Shown here one piece after another: positions 44,509 to 54,481 of a stretch of DNA of 64,000 nt; position 1 is the stretch's first letter; each line of letters opens with the position of its first letter. The stretch is from Bombella apis. GTDB lineage: Bacteria; Pseudomonadota; Alphaproteobacteria; Acetobacterales; Acetobacteraceae. Made by a program: the position numbers and the translations under genes. Where the stretch lies: positions 186,001 through 250,000 of the forward strand of contig NZ_JAGJTM010000004.1 in NCBI RefSeq assembly GCF_018221685.1, given 5' to 3'. The notes beneath the pieces were generated by a model. The model searched no databases. It had not been told where the DNA came from and was given only the letters and a program-made list of their open reading frames with translations.

Positions 44509-45867
44509 ATGAGTACCCATATGGAAACCCATACCATTCACCCCGTTCCTCAGGCGCATCGTCACGGGCGGGTAGCGGACCTGTTCTCGGTCTGGTTCAG
44601 TGCCAACATGACATTGCTGACGGTTGTTACCGGGGCTCTGGGGCCAGCCGTATTCGGGCTGTCGCTCATCTGGTCCGTTTTGGCGCTGGTGCTGGGTAAT
44701 GTGGTGGGGGCTGTCTTCATGGCGCTCCATGCGGCACAGGGCCCGCGTCTGGGTGTGCCCCAGATGGTGCAGAGTCGGGGGCAGTTTGGCGTTTATGGGT
44801 CGGTGCCGATCATCCTGCTGGTCGTGCTCATGTATATCGGTTTTGCTGCTTCCAACTGTGTCGTGGGGGGAGAAGCCCTGGCGCATGTGCTGCCTGTCTT
44901 CCAGGGCAGCAGGGGGGTCTGGCTCATTGCGGTGCTGACACTTCTGCCCTGCATGATGGGGTACAGGGCCATCCATGTCTGTTCCCGTCTGGCCAGCTGG
45001 ATTTCCATTGTGGCGGTCATTTACGCCATCGGTTGTGGGCTGGGCGGGTTTTCCCGCACATTGCTGGCAGACATGCACGGCACGGTAGCCGGATTCTTCG
45101 GAGCCTTTTCCGTTTCGGCTCTCTGGCAGATCGCCTATGCCCCTTATGTTTCCGATTCTTCCCGGTATCTGCCGGATGAGGCCGGGTCCGGCCGGCAGGC
45201 CTTCTGGGCGACCTATGGGGGAACTGTCATCGGGGCTGTTCTGCCCATGGTGCTGGGGAGCCTGCTGTCACTGAGCTATCCGTCCCTGCCGTTGGCTGGA
45301 GCGCTCTCCCTGACGGGCGGCCATATGGGCAATATCGTTCTTCTGGTGCTGGCACTGGCCATTCCGCTGGCCAATGCCATGAGTGTCTATTGTGGAGCGT
45401 TGTGCAGCCTTACTCTGGTGCAGACCTTTTGGCCGTCGTGGCGTGCCGGCCTGTGGGGGCGGCTGGTCATGACGGTTCTTCTGCTGGGGGCGGCCCTGGT
45501 CATGAGCCTTGGCATGGTTGGTGACTTCCTGAAGGCATACACGTCGTTTCTGGATGTACTGATGGCAGTGCTCGTGCCGTGGACGGCAATCAATCTGTGC
45601 GATTATTACCTGCTGCGCCATGGCGAGTATGATGTCATGGCCTTTTTCAGGGCGGATGGTGGACCGTATGGGCGGTTCAATCTGCCGGTCGTATTGATTT
45701 ATCTCCTGGGTGTGCTGGTTGAACTGCCTTTCATGAAGACCGGCCCGTATACAGGGCCGCTTGTGGAAGCCCTGCATGGAGTGGATATTTCATGGATTGT
45801 CAGTCTGCTGGTGACGGCCGTCGTGTATTACCTCTGGGTGAGACGATGTGACGGGGTGAGAGCCTGA
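44509..45867 (+). CDS. NCS1-family cytosine/purine permease
   Basis: 452 residues and 12 membrane segments. Family features: DLFSVWFSANMTLLTVVTGA in span 1, PQMVQSRGQFGVYGS in span 2-3 (equivalent to the QxxSRxxFGxxG motif), SDSSRYLPDE after span 6 and VPWTAINLCDYYLL near span 10. It imports a nucleobase or related compound with protons or sodium. The exact substrate is not readable. It is divergent from oprB; an outer-membrane protein gene follows about 200 bases later in the same direction. Confidence 0.9.
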   Translation: MSTHMETHTIHPVPQAHRHGRVADLFSVWFSANMTLLTVVTGALGPAVFGLSLIWSVLALVLGNVVGAVFMALHAAQGPRLGVPQMVQSRGQFGVYGSVPIILLVVLMYIGFAASNCVVGGEALAHVLPVFQGSRGVWLIAVLTLLPCMMGYRAIHVCSRLASWISIVAVIYAIGCGLGGFSRTLLADMHGTVAGFFGAFSVSALWQIAYAPYVSDSSRYLPDEAGSGRQAFWATYGGTVIGAVLPMVLGSLLSLSYPSLPLAGALSLTGGHMGNIVLLVLALAIPLANAMSVYCGALCSLTLVQTFWPSWRAGLWGRLVMTVLLLGAALVMSLGMVGDFLKAYTSFLDVLMAVLVPWTAINLCDYYLLRHGEYDVMAFFRADGGPYGRFNLPVVLIYLLGVLVELPFMKTGPYTGPLVEALHGVDISWIVSLLVTAVVYYLWVRRCDGVRA

Positions 45868-46069
45868 GCTTTACCTGGTCGTATGAGGGGTTTCATTGGG
45901 GTCTGATGTAAGCTGTACTGACAGGGTACTATTATATTTGTAATTGATCTGACTTGTTAAAAGAGAACCGATCCTTCTATACAGGCAGAAGCCGTTTTAG
46001 ACTGGCCATCCCTGTGGGGGTGGCAGGGGACGTGATGCAGCTCTTTTGTTGACGGCCGGGCCCTGCGTC

Positions 46070-47014
46070 ATGTCTGCTCTGTGGGGAAGGCTCTGCATGC
46101 TGTGGCTGAGGAGGGTGAGATCACCGGGTGGGCTGCTGGTGCTGGGTGGCATGGTCGTGTTCTGGCTGCTGTCGTCTGCTTCGGCAGAAGCATCGGACAT
46201 CACGTTTGCCGTCATTGGTCCGCATGAATATGACCTGCCAGTGGATTTCAAGCCTTTCAATGTATTCGTCCAGTATGGTGACGGGAATGCAGCAGGAAAT
46301 TATTATGATGGGCAAGGGGCCAGAAAGCCGGAACGGGGCAGCCATACATGGTCTGGCCTGAGCAAATACGTCCATTTCTGGACGTTTGATTCCATTCCTC
46401 ATGTCGGTTTTGCCTATGAAGTCATCCAGACGGAAAGTTACCGTCTGGCGGATGGCACAAATTATGGTGGATTGGGGCCGACCATCACAGGGCCTGCGGT
46501 GTGGTTCAAACCGAATGAACACAGCACGTTCGGTATCCAGACCTTCATGCAGACACCCAGCGCCACCCGGAAAGTCCTGAACCCGCAATACTGGTCCAAT
46601 CTTTCAAGCTTCATGTTTGATTATGAGTGGAAACATTTCAGTTTCGGTGGAGACCTCGGGGCTGTGGTGGCTTCGACCATGCATGTCAGAGGGGAACATT
46701 CCTATCATCCGGGGACGGCCTTTCACAGCAATCTGCGTTTCAGTTGGAAAGCCAGCCGCAGGTGGGAGCCATTTTTCTCCATGGACTGGCAGAACAATGC
46801 CGGCTGGCATGACAACACGCTGGGGCGCTCCGTGGCGGACAGCAGCAGCCGGGAGGTTACGCTGGGCGTGGGATTGATGTGGAACATCAATCCCCGGCTT
46901 AACATCACGACCCGCTATGCTCATTCGGTGGACGGACGTTATGTACCGGAGACCAACGCTTATTATTTCAAGCTGGTTTATCTGTTTGAGGGGGCCCTGT
47001 TCTCACATTACTGA
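46070..47014 (+). CDS. outer-membrane beta-barrel protein of unknown substrate
   Basis: About 314 residues. The signal peptide (VLGGMVVFWLLSSASAEA) is followed by alternating aromatic/hydrophobic strands and ends LVYLFEGALFSHY. The mature start (LPVDFKPFNVFVQYGDG) and WFKPNEHSTFGIQTF resemble the transporter-type outer-membrane family once called MetA-pathway phenol degradation proteins; a Tsx-like nucleoside channel is an alternative. Following the nucleobase permease in the same direction would suit a nucleoside channel, but that is inference. ATG at 46070 is preferred to a TTG at 46046. Confidence 0.6.
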   Translation: MSALWGRLCMLWLRRVRSPGGLLVLGGMVVFWLLSSASAEASDITFAVIGPHEYDLPVDFKPFNVFVQYGDGNAAGNYYDGQGARKPERGSHTWSGLSKYVHFWTFDSIPHVGFAYEVIQTESYRLADGTNYGGLGPTITGPAVWFKPNEHSTFGIQTFMQTPSATRKVLNPQYWSNLSSFMFDYEWKHFSFGGDLGAVVASTMHVRGEHSYHPGTAFHSNLRFSWKASRRWEPFFSMDWQNNAGWHDNTLGRSVADSSSREVTLGVGLMWNINPRLNITTRYAHSVDGRYVPETNAYYFKLVYLFEGALFSHY

Positions 47015-47090
47015 CCGTCTGGCAGGTGGTAGAGATTTTTTCCCCGGAGCGCTGTAAGAGGGGAGCGGTCTCGACAGCCATAAAAGGACG

Positions 47091-48263
47091 ATGATGACGG
47101 CAACATGCAGACATCGGTTTCTGACGCCGGAAACGGGCGGCCCCTGCCTTCTGCTGGTCATGGCGCTGGCAGGTTTCATCCTGGCCAATTCACCATGGCG
47201 GTCTTTTTATGCGCTGCTGGCCAAGCCTCTGGGACCTGTCCCGTTGGGGGATGGCCTGTCACCCTTCTGCCTGCCCAGCGTTGCAGAGCTGGTTACCATT
47301 GGGCCGATGACGCTGTTTTTCCTCACCATTTCGCTTGAGCTGAAAAAGGAACTGACAGCCGGACACCTTGCAGAATTTCGCCAATGTCTTCTGCCCTGTC
47401 TTTCTGCTCTGGGAGGTGTGGTTGTTCCAGCAGGGCTGTATGCGCTGATCGCTGCACCTGACCCTGCCCTGCGGTCAGGCTGGGCCATTCCCGTTGCAAC
47501 GGATGCAGCTTTTACGCTGCCTGTACTGTTGGCGCTGGGGCGGCGTGTTTCGGAAGGAGGGCGGGTCTGGCTGATGGCACTGGCCATTTTTGATGATGTG
47601 CTGGGCATTTTCATCATCGCCCTCTTTTATGGTGGAACACCGCATGCCATGCCGCTTTTCGGTACGGTCATCCTTGTGGGCATGATGGCCTGTGCCGGCT
47701 GGCGGGGTGTCCGTTGCCTGTGGTTTTATGGCATTGGCGGGGGGCTTCTGTGGATTTGCCTGAAGGAAGCGGGGCTGCATCCCACATTGACGGGTGTCGT
47801 GGTGGGGCTCTGCCTGCCGACCGCCCGGCATGATGGCCCGTCTCCTCTGGAGCGTGTGGAGCATGGTCTGGCGCCGTGGGTCACATGGGGGGTGTTGCCG
47901 CTGTTCGGTTTTGTCATGGTGGGTGTGCCGTTGGCTGATACGTCTCTCACGAGCCTTGATCTGCGTCTGATCGTGGCTGTTGTGGTGGGGCTGGTATTGG
48001 GCAAGACGGCCGGAATTTTCGGCATGACGTGGCTTGCCATACGGTGCCGCCTGGCTTCTCTTCCGGCCCGGACATCATGGCCGATGCTTTTTGGTCTGTG
48101 CCTGCTCTGTGGGTTGGGTTTTACCGTCAGTCTTTTCATGGCTTCGCTGGCCTTTCCTGCTTCGGGCCTGCTCATATCCAGTAAGATCGGTATTTTTCTC
48201 GGCTCTTTCATGGCCGTGGCCAGTGGCTGGTTCTGGTTGAGATGCGTGGTGAAAGAGACGTGA
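47091..48263 (+). CDS. nhaA: Na+/H+ antiporter NhaA
   Basis: 390 residues and about 12 membrane spans. GPMTLFFLTISLELKKEL corresponds to span 2, IPVATDAAFTLPVLLALG to the ATDIAFA region of span 4, and ALAIFDDVLGIFIIALFY carries the Asp-Asp pair that binds sodium and protons. TVSLFMASLAF near the end matches span 11. It exports sodium in exchange for protons at the inner membrane and helps pH balance in an acid-producing cell. Confidence 0.93.
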   Translation: MMTATCRHRFLTPETGGPCLLLVMALAGFILANSPWRSFYALLAKPLGPVPLGDGLSPFCLPSVAELVTIGPMTLFFLTISLELKKELTAGHLAEFRQCLLPCLSALGGVVVPAGLYALIAAPDPALRSGWAIPVATDAAFTLPVLLALGRRVSEGGRVWLMALAIFDDVLGIFIIALFYGGTPHAMPLFGTVILVGMMACAGWRGVRCLWFYGIGGGLLWICLKEAGLHPTLTGVVVGLCLPTARHDGPSPLERVEHGLAPWVTWGVLPLFGFVMVGVPLADTSLTSLDLRLIVAVVVGLVLGKTAGIFGMTWLAIRCRLASLPARTSWPMLFGLCLLCGLGFTVSLFMASLAFPASGLLISSKIGIFLGSFMAVASGWFWLRCVVKET

Positions 48264-48343
48264 AGCTCTATCTACTCGACAGTTCTGCCGTGCCTCTGTA
48301 TGGGGGCGGGCGTGTGCTGATGATCGGATAGAGGAACTCACTG

Positions 48344-49135
48344 ATGAGCCATGAGCGGACAGACCGGCCGGATGCCCTTCATGACCCGGCCTGTGATGGA
48401 ACGACACATGCCGGAGTGGCCAGCCCGACCGGTAGGGAACGTGGCTATGCAGCCCGGAAAAAGCGCCGTGTGTCTGCTCCGCTGACACCGTCCGGCAGGC
48501 CGGTTCTGGAGCCTCCGGGTGGGCAGAAAAAGGTGCTGCTTCACTCCTGCTGTGCCCCCTGCTCTGGTGAGGTGATGGAGGCGATGACGGAATCAGGCAT
48601 CGACTACACCATCTTCTTCTATAATCCGAACATCCATCCAGAGCGGGAATATCTTCTGCGCAAGGAAGAGAATGTCCGGTTTGCCGAGGCACACAACATC
48701 CCGTTCGTTGATGCCGATTATGACAGGGACAACTGGTTTGAGCGGGCCAAGGGCATGGAATGGGAGCCGGAGCGTGGCATACGCTGCACGATGTGCTTCG
48801 ACATGCGTTTTGAGCGCACGGCCCTGTATGCGCATGAGCACGGGTTTCCTGTCATGACGAGTTCTCTGGGCATTTCACGCTGGAAGAACATGGCCCAGAT
48901 CAATGATTGTGGTGCCCGGGCCGTGGCGCCCTATGATGGGTTGTCCTACTGGGATTTCAACTGGCGCAAGGGGGGAGGCTCTGCCCGCATGATCGAGATC
49001 AGCAAGCGGGAGAGATTCTACAAACAGGAATATTGTGGCTGTGCCTATTCCTTGCGGGATACGAACAATTTCCGGCGTTCAAAAGGGCGGCCCGCCATCG
49101 TGCTGGGAGAGGAATTCTACGGCGAAGAAGACTAG
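48344..49135 (+). CDS. queH: epoxyqueuosine reductase QueH
   Basis: Final step of queuosine tRNA modification in organisms lacking QueG. 263 residues with the QueH signatures: SCCAPC at residues 67-72, [12 protein letters not shown], the second metal/cluster pair RCTMCFDMR, and EYCGCAYS near the end. About 60 residues before the first cysteine pair are rich in Arg and Pro, longer than usual for the family; a downstream start is possible. ATG at 48344 is not preceded by a strong ribosome site. Confidence 0.92.
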   Translation: MSHERTDRPDALHDPACDGTTHAGVASPTGRERGYAARKKRRVSAPLTPSGRPVLEPPGGQKKVLLHSCCAPCSGEVMEAMTESGIDYTIFFYNPNIHPEREYLLRKEENVRFAEAHNIPFVDADYDRDNWFERAKGMEWEPERGIRCTMCFDMRFERTALYAHEHGFPVMTSSLGISRWKNMAQINDCGARAVAPYDGLSYWDFNWRKGGGSARMIEISKRERFYKQEYCGCAYSLRDTNNFRRSKGRPAIVLGEEFYGEED

Positions 49136-49178
49136 ACCTTTTCCTGCCCGGGGAGCACCCTGAAGGCAGGAGGGACGT

Positions 49179-50342
49179 ATGAAAATTGCCATTGTCTGTG
49201 ATTCCTTCAAGGAAAGTCTGGCCCCACTTGAGGTGGCTGAGGAGATAAAAGCAGGTTTCTCCCGCGTGTTTCCTGAAGCATCGTATGTCTGCCTGCCTAT
49301 GGCAGATGGTGGAGAGGGAACAGTGGAAGCCCTCGTGCAGGGTACGGATGGTAAACTGGTGCATTGTTCTGTCACGGGGCCGCTGGGGATGCCGGTTCCT
49401 GCTTTTTTCGGCATCAGCGGTGATGGGCAGACGGCGATCATCGAGATGGCAGCAGCGGCGGGCCTTCCCCTGCTCCAGCCAGAAGAGCGTGATCCCTTGC
49501 GGACGACCACTTATGGAGTTGGGCAGCTCGTTCTTGCCGCTCTGGAACATGGGTGCCGACATGTCATTCTCGGCCTGGGGGGCAGTGCTACCAATGATGG
49601 AGGGGCCGGGTTTGCGCAGGCTCTCGGGGCCCGCCTGCTCGATCAGCAGGGGCAGGAGCTGCCGCCTGGTGGTGGGGCTCTGGCCAGGCTGGCGGATGTG
49701 GACCTTTCCGGTCTGGACAGGCGCCTGTCTGACATCACGCTGGAAGGGGCCTGTGATGTGACCAGCCCTCTGACAGGGCCGCAGGGGGCCTCGCATGTTT
49801 TTGGTCCCCAAAAAGGGGCTGGACGAGAGGATGTGATTCTTCTGGATGATGCCTTGGCGCATTATGCCCGTATCCTGGCCCTTCGGTGTGGGAAGGATGT
49901 GGCGGCTGTGCCCGGGGCCGGTGCTGCGGGGGGATTGGGCGCGGGGCTTCTGGCTTTTACGAAGGCACGGCTGCGGCCAGGTGTGGAGATTGTTGCAGAC
50001 CAGCTTCAGCTGGCTGCCCGTTTCAGGGATGTGGACCTTGTCATCACCGGGGAGGGCCGGATGGATGGCCAGAGTGCCCAGGGCAAGGCTCCCATGGGGG
50101 TTGCTCAGGTTGCCAGAGCCCAGGGGCGGCCTGTCATTGCCATTGTCGGTTCTACGGGAGAGGGTGTGGACAGGATGCATCAGGTGGGCATTGATGCTTT
50201 CTTTGATACGGTTCCCCGTCCCGAGGCGTTGCCGGTCGTGCTGGCGCAGGCCCGTGAGAATGTCCGTCGTACAGCAGAGAATGTCGCCGCTGCGATACGG
50301 ACAGGGATGGAGATGGGACGGAACCTGTCGGGATCATCTTGA
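49179..50342 (+). CDS. glycerate kinase (GlxK/GarK type)
   Basis: Phosphorylates glycerate with ATP (glycerate 2-kinase family I). 387 residues, normal length. MKIAIVCDSFKESLAP at the start, PMADGGEGTVEAL (substrate loop), GLGGSATNDGGAGFAQALGA (ATP loop) and VITGEGRMDGQSAQGKAP (second signature) are present. It starts 43 bases after queH with AGGAGGGACGT upstream. It suggests use of glycerate; no other glycerate or glyoxylate gene is adjacent, although the TIM-barrel isomerase at 2752 could be related. Confidence 0.94.
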   Translation: MKIAIVCDSFKESLAPLEVAEEIKAGFSRVFPEASYVCLPMADGGEGTVEALVQGTDGKLVHCSVTGPLGMPVPAFFGISGDGQTAIIEMAAAAGLPLLQPEERDPLRTTTYGVGQLVLAALEHGCRHVILGLGGSATNDGGAGFAQALGARLLDQQGQELPPGGGALARLADVDLSGLDRRLSDITLEGACDVTSPLTGPQGASHVFGPQKGAGREDVILLDDALAHYARILALRCGKDVAAVPGAGAAGGLGAGLLAFTKARLRPGVEIVADQLQLAARFRDVDLVITGEGRMDGQSAQGKAPMGVAQVARAQGRPVIAIVGSTGEGVDRMHQVGIDAFFDTVPRPEALPVVLAQARENVRRTAENVAAAIRTGMEMGRNLSGSS

Positions 50343-50423
50343 AAGGTAACATAACTCTACCATATTTCTATGTTCGTCTACCCAGCAGGTCATGAATCAA
50401 GACATTGGAAACAAGCAGGTTTT

Positions 50424-52868
50424 ATGAAGCGTTATTCTGTTCGTCAGATCATGGTGAGCATGGGGGCAGGCCTTGGGCTGGTTGCCATGCTGGCGGCTCC
50501 TGCGCAGGGCATGGCCGCCAGTGCTGCTGACAAGGTGGATTCCGGGTCAGCCCCGGCGCACGCTGCGCCCGTCGGGACAGTTTCCCTGCCTCTGGGGCAG
50601 CCGGAAGGTGATTTTGGCTGGGCCGGTGTGTCGGGGGCATTGCGGACCCAGCTGGACCAGGACCAGACGACCTTGCGGACGGTTGGTGCCGCTCTGGGGG
50701 GGCTGAAGGGGCTGCCTGCCGGGCGGTTGCTGGATTCCTACACGCAGCAGGTGGCGAAGGTCCGCCAGCATGTGACGGACGGGATGGCGCAGATCCAGGC
50801 TTATGAGGGCTCCATCAATTCCCTGCTGAAGGTTCTTGGCGACAAGGCCGAGGATGGGGAGGATGCTTCCATCACCCGGCAGCGTGTCACGGCCCGCAAA
50901 ACCTCCATGGGGATCACGGCTCTTCTGGTGCGGATGCGTGTCTGTGATCTTCAGACCCGCCAGCTGGAAGGTCAGCTGGACGACCTGCTCCGCAAGGTCC
51001 AGCAGGGAGCGCTGGTACGGCATGTCGATTCTCCTCTGGGGGTCGGTTTCTGGCGGCGGGCCCTGTCGGATGGTTATGCGACATTCCGGGATATGGGGCA
51101 GGATGAGCCGAGGGCACTGGTTGGTGTTCTGGGTATTGGCTGCCTGGTCATGCTGTTTGGCTTCGTGCTGAGGCAGCTGGCGACCCGTGTTCTTGCTTCA
51201 GCCCGGGGGCAGGCGAGCTGGGGGGGCGTGATCCGCAGCCAGCGTGCCCTGGGGAGCGTGTTGGCCGGTGTCTTGTGTGGTCTGCTGGCGGAAATCCTCT
51301 GGCAGGGCTGGCAGCTTGTGGGTTTCGACAGTGATGGCGTGCCCGCCATGCAGGGCGCGTATCTGACACAGGCACTGCCGGTGTGTGGTTTCATCATCGG
51401 GGCCGGGGTGTCCCTCAAGCGCTGGCTTCTGGGCAGGGCGTGCCTGCCGTGCAGTCTGCTTCTCGGTGGAGGAATTTTGTTCTACGGAGCGTTGCGGACG
51501 GCCGAAGTCAGCCGCGATGTCGGTCCCGGGCTGGATGCCGTGCTGGAAGGAGCGTTTGCGCTTTCCACATCCATCCTGCTGTATCTGACGTGCCGCTCCA
51601 GCAAACGTGACCAGAAAAATGGGACGGCTCTGGGTGATGTGGAGGCAGGCAGTACGGGGCAGGATATTGGTGCCGTACTGATCCAGCATATTCCCCTGCA
51701 TGGTGTTTCTGCCCTGCTCATGGGGGTGACGGCCGTTGCCGTTCTGAGTGGTTATATCTCCTTTGCTTTCCTGCTGAATGACTGGGTGCTGACGCTGCTT
51801 TATGCCTTTGGGGCCGTCATGCTGCTCATGCAGGCGTGGCGGGACTTTTCACAGTTCCTCTTTTCGGCACAGAGCCGTCTTGGGCGGCTGTGGACCGAGC
51901 TGGAGCTGAGTGCCCGCCGTCTTGCGCAGATGGAGGTCATCACCACGGCGCTGGTTGGTCTCAGCCTTGTCATGGTATTCATTGCACTGTTGCAGGGCAG
52001 AAATGGTGTTTCCTTCATCGGGACATGGCGGCAGCTGGAGCATGTCTTTGGTGGGGGTATCCTGTTTGGTGTGCCCGTCTCGCCAAGGACGATAGTGGGG
52101 GCGGCCCTGCTGCTGGTGGGCGTTTATTACGCCATACGGTTTTTGCAACAGTGGCTGCAGACACGTCTGTTCCCGGTCACGTCCCTGGATAATGGGGCAC
52201 GGACATCCATCATCAGCATTCTGACTTATACATTGTGGATCGCTGCGGGGCTCAAGCTGTTGGCCATGATCGGCATTTCCGTACAGAATCTGACATGGGT
52301 TGTCAGTGCGCTGTCAGTGGGTGTGGGTTTCGGTCTCCAGTCCATCGTCAAAGACTTCATTTCTGGTCTGATCCTGCTGGCGGAACGTCCGGCCCAGGCT
52401 GGGGACAAGATCACCATCAGTGGCAATACGGGGGTGATTCAGCGTGTGAATGTGCGGGCAACGGATATCCGGCTGAGTGATGGAACGACACTCATTGTTC
52501 CCAACTCCCAGTTTATCACGGCGAATGTGCAGAATTACAGTGCGGGTCATAATCCGCTGAAGATGAGCCTTGTTTTCGCTGTACCGACCAATGTGAGTGT
52601 GGACAAGGTGAAGGCGCTTTTCATGCTTGTCGTGGCGGATCAGCCGGATGTTCTGAAGGACCCGGCCCCGCAGAGCTGGCTGGGTGACAAGGTGGGGGAT
52701 ACGGTTTCTGCGACGCTGGCGATCTATGTTGCACGGGGCACGAACAGTGATGCCGTGAGAACGGCTGTTATCTCCGGGGTGCTGGCACGTTTCAGCCAGG
52801 AAGGTATCAGCCTCATGGTGCCGCAGGTTTCTATGACGCTGCCATCTGATGATGGGTCCCAGACATGA
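50424..52868 (+). CDS. large MscS-family mechanosensitive channel
   Basis: About 814 residues: Sec signal peptide (to about residue 34), a helical periplasmic region (about 50-200), some ten membrane segments, then the MscS core. In the core, SALSVGVGFGLQSIVKDFISGLILLAERP is the pore helix and beta-domain entrance (given here in part), ITISGNTGVIQRVNVRATDIRL and LIVPNSQFITANVQN are the cytosolic beta domain. It opens when membrane tension rises after osmotic downshift. ATG at 50424 is chosen; the frame opens at 50370. Confidence 0.92.
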   Translation: MKRYSVRQIMVSMGAGLGLVAMLAAPAQGMAASAADKVDSGSAPAHAAPVGTVSLPLGQPEGDFGWAGVSGALRTQLDQDQTTLRTVGAALGGLKGLPAGRLLDSYTQQVAKVRQHVTDGMAQIQAYEGSINSLLKVLGDKAEDGEDASITRQRVTARKTSMGITALLVRMRVCDLQTRQLEGQLDDLLRKVQQGALVRHVDSPLGVGFWRRALSDGYATFRDMGQDEPRALVGVLGIGCLVMLFGFVLRQLATRVLASARGQASWGGVIRSQRALGSVLAGVLCGLLAEILWQGWQLVGFDSDGVPAMQGAYLTQALPVCGFIIGAGVSLKRWLLGRACLPCSLLLGGGILFYGALRTAEVSRDVGPGLDAVLEGAFALSTSILLYLTCRSSKRDQKNGTALGDVEAGSTGQDIGAVLIQHIPLHGVSALLMGVTAVAVLSGYISFAFLLNDWVLTLLYAFGAVMLLMQAWRDFSQFLFSAQSRLGRLWTELELSARRLAQMEVITTALVGLSLVMVFIALLQGRNGVSFIGTWRQLEHVFGGGILFGVPVSPRTIVGAALLLVGVYYAIRFLQQWLQTRLFPVTSLDNGARTSIISILTYTLWIAAGLKLLAMIGISVQNLTWVVSALSVGVGFGLQSIVKDFISGLILLAERPAQAGDKITISGNTGVIQRVNVRATDIRLSDGTTLIVPNSQFITANVQNYSAGHNPLKMSLVFAVPTNVSVDKVKALFMLVVADQPDVLKDPAPQSWLGDKVGDTVSATLAIYVARGTNSDAVRTAVISGVLARFSQEGISLMVPQVSMTLPSDDGSQT

Positions 52869-52869
52869 A

Positions 52870-52904
52870 AAAAAAAGCCAGGGTGACTGTCACCCTGGCT
52901 TTCC
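52870..52904 (-). terminator. terminator between the MscS-type channel and the small protein gene
   Basis: AAAGCCAGGGTGA (52874-52886) pairs perfectly with TCACCCTGGCTTT (52890-52902) around CTG. The nine A residues at 52868-52876 are a T tract in the minus-strand transcript, so it chiefly ends the small gene, but may also work from the plus strand. Confidence 0.85.
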
Positions 52905-52928
52905 ATGCCACTGTCGTGCAGGGAGGTT

Positions 52929-53093
52929 TTACTTGCCGTCGACGGAACGGGCAATTTCAGCCACGAGCTTGAGAAGGTAGGCACGGTCGATCTTGGTGTT
53001 CGGACCTTCGATGCGGACTACATCCTGCACCAGAGCGAAGATGAGGTCTTCGCGGGTCATGCTGCGGGCGATATTGTTTTCTTTCTGAGACAT
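52929..53093 (-). CDS. small protein of unknown function (54 residues)
   Basis: The product, starting MSQKENNIARSMTREDLIF, has no signal or membrane segment and looks like a compact helical domain with Lys/Arg and Asp/Glu in balance. ATG at 53093 has AGAGGA upstream; the frame extends back to 53126. It has its own terminator and a 210-base upstream gap, so it is an independent unit. I do not recognise a family; a short DNA-binding or regulatory role is conceivable. Confidence 0.6.
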   Translation of the reverse strand: MSQKENNIARSMTREDLIFALVQDVVRIEGPNTKIDRAYLLKLVAEIARSVDGK

Positions 53094-53306
53094 GCAGGTA
53101 AATCCTCTCATGTGGTGAATTGGCAACGCCGGGTAGACGGTACCGTGCCGGTATCCGTCCCAGCAATCTTTTAGCAGTTTTCATTGAGATAGGTCACGAG
53201 GTGTGGATGAAAAGATTGTAACCATAGTCATGGTACCGGTCTTCCATCTTTCCCGGGATTCTATTTTATTGGGGCCATACAGGCACCTTTTTGCTCAGGA
53301 TAGGTC

Positions 53307-54449
53307 ATGATAACGCGTTTCAGGAATTTCTTTGCTTCAGCCGAGGCTACGACCCGGGCTGCGGTCAGCCCGGTCCGGCCAGTACTGACCGCTCTGGCAG
53401 TGGGGCTTCTGCTTCTGGCCGCGGTATGGATCATCCATCCTTTCCTGCCCCCCATTCTCTGGGGGGCGACGATTTCTGTCACGCTCTGGCCGCTGGTTCA
53501 GCGGTTGCAGACCATATGCTTTGGCAGCCGGTCAGCGGCGGTCTTTTTTACCGTCCTGGCCGCCATGATCATCTTCTTCCTGCCTGCCGTGCTGGTGATC
53601 GTCATTTTTGCACGGCATGTTGATGCCGTGTCCCATTTCATTGGGATCCTGCCGACAATACAGCTGCCAGCAGCGCCCGCCTGGGTGGGGCGTATCCCTT
53701 ACGTTGGGGGCAATATCATTCCGTTCTGGGATCATCTGCGGGAAAACAGCCTGCCGGAGCTGCTGAAACAGGTCATCCCGTCGCCAGAGAAGATCCTGCA
53801 TGTCCTTCTGGCATCAGCGGGCAGCTTTGGGTCTCTTTTGCTGGAATTCGCTCTGACATTGATCGTCATGGTGCTGCTGCTGGGCCGGGCGGAGGGCATC
53901 ATCATGCTTCTGGACCGGATTGGTGGTCAGCTTGGCGGCAGAAAGGGACGTGCCCTGCTGAAGCAGGCCGAGATCACGACACGAGGTGTTGCTCTGGGTG
54001 TCACGCTGACAGCCATTCTTGAATCACTGTTCGGCTGGGTTGGCCTGATGGCCGCTGGTATGCCGATGGGCAGTGTCGTGGCGGCGGTCATGTTCATTTC
54101 CTGTGTTCTACAGTTCGGTGGGGCATGGGTGATGATTCTCAGCACCGTCTGGCTTTATTTTACGGCACCGTTGATGCACGCCATCATCATGCTGCTGTTT
54201 GCGCTTGTGGTGATTGCAGGAGACAATTTCCTTCAGCCGCTCATCATTCGCCGGTATGTGCGGATTTCTGTCATCGTTATCATGGTGGGCGCTTTTGGTG
54301 GGTTGTCCACACTTGGTTTTGCTGGTGTCTTCATCGGTCCAACCCTGCTTTATCTGACGGAGACGATGATTCGGGACTGGGCGGGCCTGCCTGCTGACGA
54401 TGAAAAGGCGGGTCAGGCTGATGCTTCAGCTGATGCCTCCGAGAGCTGA
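53307..54449 (+). CDS. AI-2E/PerM-family transporter
   Basis: 380 residues and eight membrane spans in the AI-2E (PerM) arrangement: two early spans (LLLAAVWIIHPFLPPILWGA), a long periplasmic loop (about 110-170), then ALTLIVMVLLLGRAEGI, GVALGVTLTAILESLFGW, LQFGGAWVMILSTVWLYF and VVIAGDNFLQPLII. Family members export small molecules or act as Na+/H+ antiporters. ATG at 53307 has AGGATAGGTC upstream. Monocistronic. Confidence 0.88.
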   Translation: MITRFRNFFASAEATTRAAVSPVRPVLTALAVGLLLLAAVWIIHPFLPPILWGATISVTLWPLVQRLQTICFGSRSAAVFFTVLAAMIIFFLPAVLVIVIFARHVDAVSHFIGILPTIQLPAAPAWVGRIPYVGGNIIPFWDHLRENSLPELLKQVIPSPEKILHVLLASAGSFGSLLLEFALTLIVMVLLLGRAEGIIMLLDRIGGQLGGRKGRALLKQAEITTRGVALGVTLTAILESLFGWVGLMAAGMPMGSVVAAVMFISCVLQFGGAWVMILSTVWLYFTAPLMHAIIMLLFALVVIAGDNFLQPLIIRRYVRISVIVIMVGAFGGLSTLGFAGVFIGPTLLYLTETMIRDWAGLPADDEKAGQADASADASES

Positions 54450-54481
54450 GCGTGTATCAGGCCGGCTTCCGCTGGGGGGTA

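Noticed and set aside
48999-50180. 393-codon minus-strand frame across queH and the glycerate kinase gene
   Set aside because: Spans two conserved plus-strand genes and their boundary; it cannot be real alongside both.
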